Of a DNA stretch of 54,688 nt, positions 9,076-17,750 are shown one piece after another; position 1 is the first letter of the stretch; each line of letters opens with the position of its first letter. Made by a program: the position numbers and the translations under genes. Source of the DNA: an uncultured Bacteroidaceae bacterium (lineage in GTDB: Bacteria; Bacteroidota; Bacteroidia; Bacteroidales; Bacteroidaceae); NCBI GenBank assembly GCA_905235575.1, contig CAJOLZ010000018.1, positions 1-54,688 of the forward strand. Direction: 5' to 3'. A model generated the notes under the pieces. The model saw nothing but the letters and a program-made list of their open reading frames with translations. It was not told the DNA's origin and made no database searches.

Positions 9076-9312
9076 TTATTTGGAGATAATTTCTGATTAT
9101 TCTTTCAACTGCCCGAAGGCAAACACCGCTTCTCTGATTTAGATTTGGGGCAAGGGTTTAACTTCGGGGTGCAAAGTTATCATTTTTTTCACTTCTTTTA
9201 GTATTTCTCAATACCTTTTCTACCCTTTTCAGCCAACTTTGCCCTGCCAAAAAGGAATTTCTTTGGAGCAAAAGAGTGTTATTCGCGAATTTTATCTACT
9301 TTTGCGTCTGTT

Positions 9313-10368
9313 ATGAACGAAGTTATCATCTGTCGGAATCTGGAAGGGGACCTCACCGCCGCCCTTTCCCGTGTGAACTACGACCGTTTGTTTGTGCTCA
9401 CCGACGAGCACACCATCAGTTTCTGCTGGCCTATCATTTCCGATTGGAAATGCATGCAGGGCGCACAACTCATCACCATCGGAGCCACCGACGAGCACAA
9501 GACGCTGGAGACGCTCGCCTCGGTATGGACCTCGCTGCAGCAGGGAGGAGCCACACGACACAGCCTGCTCGTGAATCTGGGCGGAGGCATGGTCACCGAT
9601 CTGGGCGGTTTCGCTGCCAGCACTTTCAAGCGCGGTTTCCCCTACATCAACATCCCCACCACCCTGCTCAGTATGGTGGATGCCAGCGTAGGAGGCAAGA
9701 CAGGCATCAACTTCGGAGGACTGAAAAACGAGATTGGTGTTTTCAGTAAGCCCGATTCCGTTTTGCTCGACACACGTTTCCTTGCCACACTTGACCATCC
9801 CAACCTGCTCTCGGGCTATGCCGAGATGCTCAAGCACGGCCTCATCAGCGACGAAGAACAATGGGCACGTCTCATGCGATTCAGTCTTGAAGACATCAAC
9901 TACGATGAACTTCAGCAGATGGTAGCCGACAGTGTTGCCGTCAAGGAGCGCATTGTCACCGAAGACCCCACCGAACGAGGTATCCGCAAGGCGCTCAATC
10001 TGGGTCACACCGTGGGACATGCTTTCGAGAGTCTGGCGCTGGCCGAGTCGCGGCCCGTACTTCACGGATATGCCGTGGCATGGGGCCTGGTATGCGAGCT
10101 CTACCTGAGCTGTCGTCTGACAGGTTTTCCCAAGGAACGCCTGCAGCAGACGCTGCAATTCATACGCGAGCACTACGGCACATTCCTTTTCGATTGCAAG
10201 AAATATGACACGCTCTACACGCTGATGACCCACGACAAGAAGAATCAGGCGGGGCGCATCAACTTCACACTGCTGGCTGCCATCGGAGACATTCGTATCA
10301 ACCAGACAGCAACGAAGGAGGAAATCGTCGATTCGCTCGATTTCTTTCGCGACAGCATGGGCGGATGA
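9313..10368 (+). CDS. aroB: 3-dehydroquinate synthase
   Basis: This 351-residue enzyme converts DAHP to 3-dehydroquinate in the shikimate pathway, using NAD and a divalent metal. Visible motifs are NLGGGMVTDLGGF (88-100, NAD binding), VGGKTGIN (126-133), and the metal ligands E171 in GYAEMLKHG, the histidines of NLGHTVGHAFE, and the histidine of LHGYAVAWGL. Length is usual. A -7 box TACTTTTG at 9297-9304 lies 8 bp before the ATG, so the leader must be very short. It is divergent from the barrel gene and stands alone. The shikimate kinase gene of the same pathway lies at 47433-47960. Confidence 0.95.
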   Translation: MNEVIICRNLEGDLTAALSRVNYDRLFVLTDEHTISFCWPIISDWKCMQGAQLITIGATDEHKTLETLASVWTSLQQGGATRHSLLVNLGGGMVTDLGGFAASTFKRGFPYINIPTTLLSMVDASVGGKTGINFGGLKNEIGVFSKPDSVLLDTRFLATLDHPNLLSGYAEMLKHGLISDEEQWARLMRFSLEDINYDELQQMVADSVAVKERIVTEDPTERGIRKALNLGHTVGHAFESLALAESRPVLHGYAVAWGLVCELYLSCRLTGFPKERLQQTLQFIREHYGTFLFDCKKYDTLYTLMTHDKKNQAGRINFTLLAAIGDIRINQTATKEEIVDSLDFFRDSMGG

Positions 10369-10536
10369 TTGTCGGTAAAAGACGAAAAAATGTTAATAAT
10401 TTAAGGCAAACAAAGTTTTTCGGTATTTTAGTTCTGATTGTTTCGACAGAAAAACATATCTTTGTCAGGAAGTTATCCCACTTACATACAACTAACTGCG
10501 CAATTCTACATCCAAAACTAACACAAAAGACACATT

Positions 10537-12045
10537 ATGAAAAAGATTCTACTCATTTTTTCTGCTGTGCTGGTGTTCTGCACCGAGCAGGCAACAGCCC
10601 AAGGCATCATCATCCGGCACACGGACGGAGAGCTGTCTCTCGAGCGCACTCCTAACGTGGAGGAAATCATCGTAGTGCCTGAGGCCAACACCTTTGTCTT
10701 CGGCAAGTGGTATCTGGGTTGGTGGCAGAACACCGCAACAAGTCCCGCCACCAATATCAGCTTCGACGGCACCGAATACATGACCTTTGCCGGCACCGAA
10801 CTCATTTGGGGCGGCCGTACGTCGAAGCCAGACACCTATACCCTCTCGTTCTCCGGCACGACCGGCAACAACCCCTTCTTCCGTGCCAGGGGCAAGAACG
10901 GGACCTCGGGTTCCTTTACATGGTATATCACCAAGCAGACCGACGATCAATTGATTCTGAAAGATGGCAATGTTTACCGCTACTTCTACAAGACGAAGGA
11001 ATTGGCCGCCGACGTGCTGATGGATCCCAGTCACACCGAGACCAAAAACATCACAAACATTAACAAATACCAGTCGGGCAGCAGCAACAGTTCAAAGACC
11101 CCCATGGGTCGTCACTTCGAGGACGGACACAAGACCACCGACGATGACCGCACATGGCTGGCCGACCCCACCCAAGAGCCCAACACCGTGGCAAGCCTGA
11201 CACAATGGGTGGCCAAGACCGTGAACCTCTATCCCTACGGTGACCCACAGCCCGCCGACGTCAACCAGCACGCTATCGGTGACTGCTGTGCCTGCGCAGT
11301 ATTCGCATCCTTTGCCTATCTCTACCCCGACTTCATCAAGCACATCATCACCGACAACGGCAACAAGACCTACACCGTGGCCATGTACGACCCCGCCGGG
11401 CAGCCCGTGGACGTATGTGTGTCGAACAAAATCCTGTGTGACAAGAACGGAAATATCGGTCAGGTCACGGGAAAGAACAACGTCGTGACGTGGGCCACCA
11501 TACTGGAGAAGGCACTCATCAAGTGGCAGACCATCTACAAGGAGGACCCGGGAGTTGAGGGTATCGGCACCGAAAACGTATCACCCCTCTTCACGGGCAA
11601 CGGCGACAGCTTCGCCTTCTCGCCCAACTCGCTTTACACCAGCGAGCTGAAGACCGCCATCGAATACTACCTGGGCCAGGGATACATCTGTGTGGGTGGA
11701 TTCAACAAGGCCGACCTCATGTGCGGAACGCTCAAGACCGTCACAGGCCATGCCTTCACCTACATGCTCTCCACCCAGGACAGCTCCATCTTTGGCATGC
11801 GTAACCCCTGGGGTATCGGCGACAACCACGAGGACGGCGTACTGGAGATTCCCAACAACCGACTCATCGTGCAGACCATCGACGCGCGCATCGTAAGTCC
11901 GGGCGCCGCTGCTCCCTACCTGCGTCAGGATCTGCTGCCCTACACACCGCCTGCCTACGTGCGCATGGCCACCGATCTGGGCGTAGCTCCTCGTCTGTTG
12001 AACCGACATGTTGAAAACCCTAACGAAGAGACTGAATTATGGTAA
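10537..12045 (+). CDS. secreted calpain-family cysteine protease
   Basis: This 502-residue protein has a signal peptide (about 1-21) and a catalytic domain of the calpain (C2) family. The triad is visible: C250 in QHAIGDCCACAVFASFA, H405 in TGHAFTYML and N423 in GMRNPWGIGD. Classical calpains have GDCW; here it is GDCC. Residues 22-50 resemble the short beta module of the next gene. Porphyromonas gingivalis Tpr is a known calpain-like protease of this phylum, so an extracellular or surface proteolytic role is likely. No calcium-binding C2 domain and no T9SS sorting tail are seen at its C-terminus (NPNEETELW). The stop overlaps the following T9SS-tailed gene by 7 bp. A -7 box TATCTTTG is at 10457-10464. 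Confidence 0.85.
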   Translation: MKKILLIFSAVLVFCTEQATAQGIIIRHTDGELSLERTPNVEEIIVVPEANTFVFGKWYLGWWQNTATSPATNISFDGTEYMTFAGTELIWGGRTSKPDTYTLSFSGTTGNNPFFRARGKNGTSGSFTWYITKQTDDQLILKDGNVYRYFYKTKELAADVLMDPSHTETKNITNINKYQSGSSNSSKTPMGRHFEDGHKTTDDDRTWLADPTQEPNTVASLTQWVAKTVNLYPYGDPQPADVNQHAIGDCCACAVFASFAYLYPDFIKHIITDNGNKTYTVAMYDPAGQPVDVCVSNKILCDKNGNIGQVTGKNNVVTWATILEKALIKWQTIYKEDPGVEGIGTENVSPLFTGNGDSFAFSPNSLYTSELKTAIEYYLGQGYICVGGFNKADLMCGTLKTVTGHAFTYMLSTQDSSIFGMRNPWGIGDNHEDGVLEIPNNRLIVQTIDARIVSPGAAAPYLRQDLLPYTPPAYVRMATDLGVAPRLLNRHVENPNEETELW

Positions 12046-12455
12046 GACGCATCCTGTTCATCATCTGCCTGCTGGGTGGCTGTCTGACGGCGGCGGCCCA
12101 ACAGAGCCTCAATCTGTATACCACCACCAGCGGTGTGGTCACCTTCACTTTCGAGCAGACACCCAAGGTCACCTTCCCCGAGACCGACATCATCCGTGTT
12201 GCCACAGACGACGTCACCGTGGAGTTTCCCTTCGCCGAAGTGGAGAAGATTACCTTCGAAGACGGAGTGACTGCCGTGGAGAGTATACGCATGAGCAACG
12301 AGAAAGCGCAGATACTCATATACGACATCGCCGGCCGTCTGGTGCGCCGTTCCACCTCGCAGAAAGGCAGCGCCACTGCCGAGATATCCACGCTGCCCGC
12401 CGGTACATACGTGGTACGCGACGGTACACGCTCGTATAAGATAACGAAACGGTAA
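12039..12455 (+). CDS. small secreted protein with T9SS type A sorting domain
   Basis: A 138-residue protein made of a signal peptide (about 1-21, ending TAAAQ), a short beta module with two KVTF/KITF repeats (about 22-75), and a C-terminal type A T9SS sorting domain (about 85-138: ILIYDIAGRLVRR, then LPAGTYVVRDGTRSYKITKR). Sorting domains of this kind direct cargo through the type IX secretion system and are removed at the surface. There is almost no cargo besides the tail. Its start overlaps the protease stop by 7 bp (shared ATGGTAA), so the two are translated together and may act together. The protein at 20227-20679 has the same organisation. Confidence 0.8.
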   Translation: MVRRILFIICLLGGCLTAAAQQSLNLYTTTSGVVTFTFEQTPKVTFPETDIIRVATDDVTVEFPFAEVEKITFEDGVTAVESIRMSNEKAQILIYDIAGRLVRRSTSQKGSATAEISTLPAGTYVVRDGTRSYKITKR

Positions 12456-12486
12456 CCGCAAAAACGCGGATATATAAAGTCCATTG

Positions 12487-12523
12487 AAGCCCGTGGCACC
12501 ACACTGCCACGGGCTTCTTTTTT
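12487..12523 (+). terminator. intrinsic terminator of the calpain operon
   Basis: AAGCCCGTGGCA (12487-12498) pairs perfectly with TGCCACGGGCTT (12505-12516) around a 6-nt loop, followed by CTTTTTTT. It precedes, and is separate from, the repeat array that begins at 12538, so that array is not required for termination here. Confidence 0.9.
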
Positions 12524-12537
12524 GGCATCTCAGGAAA

Positions 12538-12617
12538 CGCACTGCGGTGCGACGCCCGACGCACCACGTTGCGACAGCCTGCGCACCACGTTGCGACGCG
12601 TGTCGCAGCGTGGTGCG
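12538..12617. repeat. 80-bp palindromic array, copy 3 (four units)
   Basis: Units lie at 12538, 12560, 12582 and 12604. Units 2 and 3 are CGCACCACGTTGCG; unit 4 is nearly their reverse complement (CGCAGCGTGGTGCG). Linkers are ACGCCCGA, ACAGCCTG and ACGCGTGT. A T9 run follows directly. It lies between the terminator of the calpain operon and the phosphatase promoter. Confidence 0.92.
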
Positions 12618-12656
12618 TTTTTTTTCCGTCTCCAAAGCACATTTGTTTCCATTTTG

Positions 12657-12688
12657 CTTGTTTGGACAAAAAAATCTCAGTAACTTTG
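12657..12688 (+). promoter_or_regulatory. promoter of the alkaline phosphatase-GH43 operon
   Basis: CTTG (12657-12660) is followed by 20 bp and the -7 box TAACTTTG (12681-12688), the Bacteroidetes sigma-ABfr arrangement. The ATG is at 12715. Confidence 0.65.
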
Positions 12689-12714
12689 CGAAGAAACTTA
12701 AACAAATAACACCT

Positions 12715-14145
12715 ATGAAATACCGTTTCTTAACTTTCGTGAGCCTCGTTCTGTTGGCTCTGAGCGCAATGGCCGAAGGCCGCGCAAAGTATGTGTTTTA
12801 TTTCATTGGCGACGGCATGGGCGTCAATCAGGTAAACTGCGCCGAGACCTATCTGGGCGCGCTGGAAGGCCGCATCGGCATCAAGGAACTCTGCTTCCCG
12901 AGTTTCCCTTATGCTGCATACGTGAACACGCAGAGCGCTACGAACGGCGTCACCGACTCGGCGGCAGGCGGTACGGCACTGGCCTGCGGACATAAGACGA
13001 AGAACGGTGCCGAGGGCGTGCTGAAAGACCTAGAGACCCCCGTCACCTCCATTGCTGACTGGGCCCACGCCGCAGGAGCCGCCGTGGGCATCACCACCAC
13101 CGTGACGGTGGACCACGCCACCCCCGCTGCCTTCTATGCACACGTGGCGAACCGCAACCAGAACTACGAAATCGGCACGCAGCTGACAAAGAGCGACTTT
13201 GAATTCTTCGCCGGCTCCGACTTCTCCACCGTTGCCAATCCCACGACCGGCGGCCCCGACCTCTATCAGCAGGCCAAGGACAACGGCTTCACCATCAGTC
13301 GCGGATACAAGGACTTCCAGAAGAAGGCCAAGAAATCCCAGAAGATGATTCTGCTGCAGAGCGAGGAAGCCAACAAGATCGACCGCGCTTCCATCCCCTA
13401 TGCCATCGACCGCACGAAGGACGACCTCACCCTGAGCGACATCACACGCGCCGGCATCAACTATCTGATGAGCAAGCAGGGCGAGAAGAATGGCTTCTTC
13501 ATGATGATAGAAGGCGGCAAGATTGACTTTGCATGCCACGCCAACGAGACGACATTCATCACCGAACTCATCGACATGGACGACGCAGTGAAGGTGGCCT
13601 ACGAGTTCTATCAGCAGCACCCCGACGAGACACTCATCGTCGTGACCGCCGACCACGAGACGGGCGGACTGGTGTTGGGCCGCGGCTCGTACAACCTGCA
13701 CCTGGACATCCTGGCACACCAGCGCATGAGCATCGTCAAGCTGGGCCGCGAACTGCACAAGCTGCACGAGAAATACGGCGACCGCTACAACTGGGACGTG
13801 GTGAAGAGCTTCCTCACCGAGAACTTCGGCTTCTGGGACAAGGTTGAACTGACCGAGAACCAGACACGCCAGCTGGAACGCGCATTCGAGAAGATTATGG
13901 CCGGCAAGGGCGAGAGCACCAGAAGCCTCTATCAGAAGGATGACGAACTGGCACAGAACGTGAAGAACATCCTGAGCGAGAACGCTCGCCTCTCATGGGC
14001 ATCGGGCGGCCACAGCAACGGCTACGTGCCCTGCTTTGCCATCGGTGCAGGAGCTGAACTCTACCAGGGACGCATCGACAACACCGAGATACCGAAGCGC
14101 ATGGCCAAGGCTGCCGGGTGGGAGATTACCGAATACAAGAAATAA
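12715..14145 (+). CDS. secreted alkaline phosphatase
   Basis: This 476-residue phosphomonoesterase has a signal peptide (MKYRFLTFVSLVLLALSAMA, cut before EG), so it should act in the periplasm or at the surface. Family motifs are the metal-binding IGDGMG (31-36), the nucleophile S82 in VTDSAAGGTA, VDHATPAAFYAH, the metal site MIEGGKIDFACHAN, TADHETGG, and SGGHSNGY near the C-terminus. The length equals that of PhoA-like enzymes. The start at 12715 follows the promoter at 12657-12688; a longer reading from 12484 would cross the terminator and the repeat array. It releases phosphate from monoesters. The next gene starts 4 bp after its stop. Confidence 0.93.
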   Translation: MKYRFLTFVSLVLLALSAMAEGRAKYVFYFIGDGMGVNQVNCAETYLGALEGRIGIKELCFPSFPYAAYVNTQSATNGVTDSAAGGTALACGHKTKNGAEGVLKDLETPVTSIADWAHAAGAAVGITTTVTVDHATPAAFYAHVANRNQNYEIGTQLTKSDFEFFAGSDFSTVANPTTGGPDLYQQAKDNGFTISRGYKDFQKKAKKSQKMILLQSEEANKIDRASIPYAIDRTKDDLTLSDITRAGINYLMSKQGEKNGFFMMIEGGKIDFACHANETTFITELIDMDDAVKVAYEFYQQHPDETLIVVTADHETGGLVLGRGSYNLHLDILAHQRMSIVKLGRELHKLHEKYGDRYNWDVVKSFLTENFGFWDKVELTENQTRQLERAFEKIMAGKGESTRSLYQKDDELAQNVKNILSENARLSWASGGHSNGYVPCFAIGAGAELYQGRIDNTEIPKRMAKAAGWEITEYKK

Positions 14146-14149
14146 GTTC

Positions 14150-15115
14150 ATGAAAGGACTTTCACCAACGAACAAGCCCATCTTCTCCAGCCGGAGGGGA
14201 TGGGCTTTCTGCTTGCTTCTCTGGTGCATGGCGATGCCGATATGCGCGCAGAACGACCCTACGCAGGTGATGCTGGCCGACCCCTACATACTGGTGGAAG
14301 ACGGGACATACTATGCCTATGGCACACACTCCGCAGACGGCATCGAGTGTTACACCTCTCACGACCTGCGCAACTGGACCTTCCGCGGACTGGCGCTCCA
14401 CAAGGACAACACCACCGAGAGCCGCTGGTTCTGGGCACCCGAAGTGTATCATTTCGGCAAGAAATACTATATGTATTACTCGGGAAACGAACACCTCTAC
14501 GTGGCGGTGGCCGATTCGCCGCTGGGTCCTTTCCGTCAGCACGGCGGGCGGATGATGGCAAACACGCTGGGCGATCAGTTCTGCATCGACTCGTCAATCT
14601 GTTTCGACGACGAGGGGTCGCCCTGGATGTTCTTCGTGCGCAACGACGACGGCAACTGCATCTGGCAAGTGAAACTCGAAAGTGACTACATGACGCCCAT
14701 ACCCTCCACGCTGCAGAAGTGCATTGCCGTGAGCGCCGAATGGGAGGACATCTGGCCACGCGTAAACGAGGGTCCGAACGTGGTGAAGCACCGAGGCATG
14801 TATTACCTGACCTACTCGGCCAACAGCTACGAGAGTCCCGACTACGCCGTGGGCTATGCCACCTCGCGCAGCATCACGGGACCGTGGGTGAAGTATGAGG
14901 GGAACCCCATCCTGCGCCGCGCCGGCGGACTGGTGGGCACTGGTCACCATTCGCTCTTCAAGGACCGGAAAGGTCGGCTGCGCATCGTGTTCCATTCCCA
15001 CTTCTCGACACAGCAGATTCACAACCGACGCATGTTCATCGGCTCTGCCAAGTTCCGTGGGAAACGGCTACAGATAAACGACAAGTCGTTCATCCGACCT
15101 GCGCTGGTGGAATAA
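14150..15115 (+). CDS. glycoside hydrolase family 43 protein
   Basis: This 321-residue secreted glycosidase folds as a five-bladed beta-propeller. GH43 hallmarks are visible: the catalytic base D44 in MLADPYILVEDG, D147 in GDQFCIDSSICFDDEG, and the general acid E207 in VNEGPNVVKHRG, plus FWAPEVYHFGKKYYMYYSG. GH43 enzymes act on arabinans and xylans (arabinofuranosidase or xylosidase); the specificity is not readable. The signal peptide has an unusually long N-region (hydrophobic core about 18-33, cut after CAQ). The start at 14150 is 4 bp after the phosphatase stop, so the two are co-transcribed. No SusCD pair is adjacent, so this is not a standard polysaccharide utilisation locus. Confidence 0.88.
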   Translation: MKGLSPTNKPIFSSRRGWAFCLLLWCMAMPICAQNDPTQVMLADPYILVEDGTYYAYGTHSADGIECYTSHDLRNWTFRGLALHKDNTTESRWFWAPEVYHFGKKYYMYYSGNEHLYVAVADSPLGPFRQHGGRMMANTLGDQFCIDSSICFDDEGSPWMFFVRNDDGNCIWQVKLESDYMTPIPSTLQKCIAVSAEWEDIWPRVNEGPNVVKHRGMYYLTYSANSYESPDYAVGYATSRSITGPWVKYEGNPILRRAGGLVGTGHHSLFKDRKGRLRIVFHSHFSTQQIHNRRMFIGSAKFRGKRLQINDKSFIRPALVE

Positions 15116-15148
15116 TTACGGAATAATACGTTTATTGCTCACGAGAGA

Positions 15149-15625
15149 CTACTCCGTGCGCGTCATGCAGGCCGCAAGTTGTTCGAGCCACTTGCGGTCT
15201 GTTTCGTCGAAAGTGGAGAGGTGTTCGCTGTCGATATCCAACACAGCCACCACCCTGCCCTCGCGCACGAGCGGCACCACGATTTCGCTTTTCGAAGCCG
15301 ATGAGCACGCGATGTGTCCGGGGAAGAGGTGCACGTCGGGCACCACTTGCGTCTGGCACCTGTCCCATGCCGTACCGCACACGCCGCGGCCACGTCGGAT
15401 GCGCGTGCATGCCACCGGTCCCTGAAAAGGTCCCAGCACCAATTCGTCGCCCTCGACACGATAGAAACCCGTCCACCAGAAATGGAACGTCTCGTGCAGC
15501 ACCGCCGCCACGTTGGCCATGCGTGCTATCTGGTCGGTCTCTCCCTCGAGCAATGCCTCAATCTGTGGCAGCAGCATCGCGTATTGCTCCTCCTTGCTGC
15601 CTGTCGTTTTCTTCAGATGTTCCAT
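15149..15625 (-). CDS. free methionine-(R)-sulfoxide reductase, GAF domain
   Basis: This 158-residue GAF-domain enzyme of the fRMsr (YebR) family reduces free L-methionine-(R)-sulfoxide. The family's three redox cysteines are seen in VACTRIRRG, GRGVCGTAW and PGHIACSSASKSEIVVP. The conserved FHFWWTGFYRVEGDELVLGP opens the domain. The start is set at 15625 because a -7 box TATCTTTG (15648-15655, minus strand) overlaps the next upstream ATG at 15658, which would therefore not be transcribed. It is a single gene converging on the GH43 gene, and it repairs oxidative damage in the cytoplasm. Confidence 0.88.
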   Translation of the reverse strand: MEHLKKTTGSKEEQYAMLLPQIEALLEGETDQIARMANVAAVLHETFHFWWTGFYRVEGDELVLGPFQGPVACTRIRRGRGVCGTAWDRCQTQVVPDVHLFPGHIACSSASKSEIVVPLVREGRVVAVLDIDSEHLSTFDETDRKWLEQLAACMTRTE

Positions 15626-15918
15626 ACATTCGGCTGTGTCTTTCGTGCAAAGATACATATTTTCGACGAACAATTCCGAATCGCGAAGGGTATTTTGTTC
15701 GCACGAAGCACGTATTCGTAAACTTTTCGGAAGATTAAGGGCAAAACATCTCTGTGAGGGGTGCGCAAAAAAGCAGTGAGGGAAGATGAGTTTCTGTGTG
15801 TTGCGATGAGGGGGGCGGATGGGACGAGGAATAAGTGCTTGATAATCAAGAGTCGCAAAAAGTGCGTTCCGTGTCACGCGACGGAATTTTCTGCGCAGGA
15901 AAACGCTTCACGGGAAAA

Positions 15919-15954
15919 CGCAACGTGGTGCGATGCCTGTCGCAACATGGTACG
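15919..15954. repeat. palindromic array, copy 4 (two units, decayed)
   Basis: One good unit (CGCAACGTGGTGCG, 15919-15932) and one with two changes (CGCAACATGGTACG, 15941-15954) are joined by the linker ATGCCTGT. A4 precedes it. It looks like a shortened or decaying copy in the gap between the sulfoxide reductase and rsgA. Confidence 0.75.
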
Positions 15955-16078
15955 TCGGCCGACGAAACGCGCAGAAAAGACTAAAAGCAAACTTCGCTCC
16001 GAAATAGGGAACGAAAAGTGTAAACAAAAAATCTGTGATTTCGTTATTTACAGAAAGAGCATGCACGGCGCATACGTC

Positions 16079-17020
16079 TCACGAATATCCGCGGCGATAC
16101 TTCTCCTCGTCGTGGTCGTCGAGCATCGAGAGATAGCTCTGGTAGCGGCTGAGGGCGATGCGCCCCTCGTCCACGGCAGTGAGCACGGCACAGCCGGGTT
16201 CGTGGGTGTGGGTGCAGTTTCCGAAGCGGCAGTCGGCACCCACGCTGAAGATTTCGCGGAAGAAGTGCGAAACCTCGTCGCGCTCCATGTTGAAGGTGCC
16301 GAAGCCCTTGATTCCCGGAGTGTCGATGAGCGAGCCTCCCTCGGGCAAGAAATACATTTGCGAGAAGGTGGTGGTGTGCATCCCCGTGTCGTGGGCAGCG
16401 CTTATCTCGGCCGTCCGCGCGTCGGCCTCGGGCATGAGTGCGTTGAGCAGCGTGCTCTTGCCCACTCCGCTGTTTCCGCAGAGCAGCGAGACACGTCCCT
16501 GCAGGGCAGTGCGCACCTCGGTAAGCCCCTCGCCGAGCGTGGCGCTGCAGGCGAGACACTGGTAGGAGAGGCCCCGATAGAGCTCGCTGAGAGAACGAAG
16601 TGTGGAGAGCTCGGCCTCGCCGTAAAGGTCAATCTTGTTGAACAGAAGCAGGACGGGCACACGGTAGGCCTCGGCTGTGGCCAGGAAACGGTCGATGAAG
16701 ATGGTGCTCGTCTCGGGATGAGCCACGGTGACGAGCAGCACGGCCAGGTCCACGTTGGCAGCGATGATGTGGCTCTGCTTGGAGAGGTTGGAAGCGCGGC
16801 GAATGATATAGTTGGTGCGTGGCAGAATCTCCTCGATGAGCGCAGTGGAGCCGTCGGGACCGGGGATAATGCGCACACGGTCGCCTACAGCCACGGGGTT
16901 GGTGCTGCGTATGCCGCGCAGGCGGAAATTACCTTTTACCTTAGAATAAAAAAGCTGGTCGTCGTCCGTGCGGACAACGTACCAGCTTCCTGTATTTCGT
17001 ACAACAAGACCTGTCATCAA
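16079..17020 (-). CDS. rsgA: ribosome small subunit-dependent GTPase A
   Basis: A 313-residue circularly permuted GTPase that checks 30S ribosome maturation. The order is an N-terminal OB fold (about 1-70), then G4 NKIDL (128-132), G1 GNSGVGKST (182-190) and G3 DTPG (233-236), and finally a zinc finger with C264, C269, H271 and C277 ([15 protein letters not shown]). This is the canonical arrangement and length. The two initial methionines make 17020 or 17017 possible starts. It lies 28 bp after frr, so the two form one transcription unit. Confidence 0.95.
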   Translation of the reverse strand: MMTGLVVRNTGSWYVVRTDDDQLFYSKVKGNFRLRGIRSTNPVAVGDRVRIIPGPDGSTALIEEILPRTNYIIRRASNLSKQSHIIAANVDLAVLLVTVAHPETSTIFIDRFLATAEAYRVPVLLLFNKIDLYGEAELSTLRSLSELYRGLSYQCLACSATLGEGLTEVRTALQGRVSLLCGNSGVGKSTLLNALMPEADARTAEISAAHDTGMHTTTFSQMYFLPEGGSLIDTPGIKGFGTFNMERDEVSHFFREIFSVGADCRFGNCTHTHEPGCAVLTAVDEGRIALSRYQSYLSMLDDHDEEKYRRGYS

Positions 17021-17048
17021 GCAGATGCAGTATGAGATGGCCTATGGC

Positions 17049-17609
17049 CTACACGGTCATAATCTCCTTTTCCTTGGCCGCAAGCACCTCTTCGATTTTC
17101 TTAATATACTTGTCGTGCGACTTCTGGAGTTTCTCCTCGGCATCCTTCTCGTTGTCTTCCGAGAGTCCGTCCTTGATGGCCTTCTTGAGCTTGTCGATGA
17201 CGTCGCGGCGTGTGTTTCGTACACTCACCTTGGCCTGCTCGCTCTCCTTGCTACACTGCTTCACCAACTGCTTACGTCGTTCCTCGGTGAGTGGCGGAAT
17301 GCCGAGACGAATGATTTCGCCGTTATTTTCGGGCATGATGCCGAGGTCGCTGTCGATAATGGCCTTCTCGATGACACGGAACATGCTCTTGTCCCAAGGC
17401 TTGATGGCAATGGTGCGCGCATCGGGGGTGGTGACGGACGCCACGTTCGAGATGGGGCCCATCGAGCCGTAGTTGTCCACGCGGATGCCGTCGAGAATCT
17501 TGATGTTGGCCTTTCCGGCACGAATGCGTGCCAACGTCTCCTCGAGATACATCACGGATTCTTCCATTTTCTCCTCGGCTGCGGAGAGAGTGTCTTTCAC
17601 ATCAATCAT
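17049..17609 (-). CDS. frr: ribosome recycling factor
   Basis: A 186-residue factor that, with EF-G, splits the post-termination ribosome. It matches over the whole length: [59 protein letters not shown] (given here as consecutive short motifs) and a C-terminal coiled helix. It is the first gene of the frr-rsgA unit, behind the promoter at 17661-17692. In related genomes it usually follows pyrH on the same strand; here pyrH lies 4.4 kb away, with an opposite-strand cluster in between. Confidence 0.96.
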   Translation of the reverse strand: MIDVKDTLSAAEEKMEESVMYLEETLARIRAGKANIKILDGIRVDNYGSMGPISNVASVTTPDARTIAIKPWDKSMFRVIEKAIIDSDLGIMPENNGEIIRLGIPPLTEERRKQLVKQCSKESEQAKVSVRNTRRDVIDKLKKAIKDGLSEDNEKDAEEKLQKSHDKYIKKIEEVLAAKEKEIMTV

Positions 17610-17660
17610 AATGCTTAGCTTTTACTTTTTCAAATTGTTATTAATTCCTAAATCCTTGAA

Positions 17661-17692
17661 CAAAAGTAAGAGTTTCTTCCGAAAAAAACAAA
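17661..17692 (-). promoter_or_regulatory. promoter of frr-rsgA
   Basis: On the minus strand TTTG (17692-17689), a 20-bp spacer and the -7 box TACTTTTG (17668-17661) match the Bacteroidetes consensus exactly. It lies 52 bp upstream of the frr ATG. The VTC gene's -7 box TATCTTTG (17722-17729) points the other way. Confidence 0.75.
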
Positions 17693-17750
17693 ATTTACGT
17701 CGTCATTTATCATTTTTTCTATATCTTTGCGACTCAGAATCGAGTTTTTC

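Noticed and set aside
12484..12714. N-terminal extension of the alkaline phosphatase
   Set aside because: It would cross a terminator, a repeat array and the gene's own promoter, and the signal peptide starts exactly at 12715.
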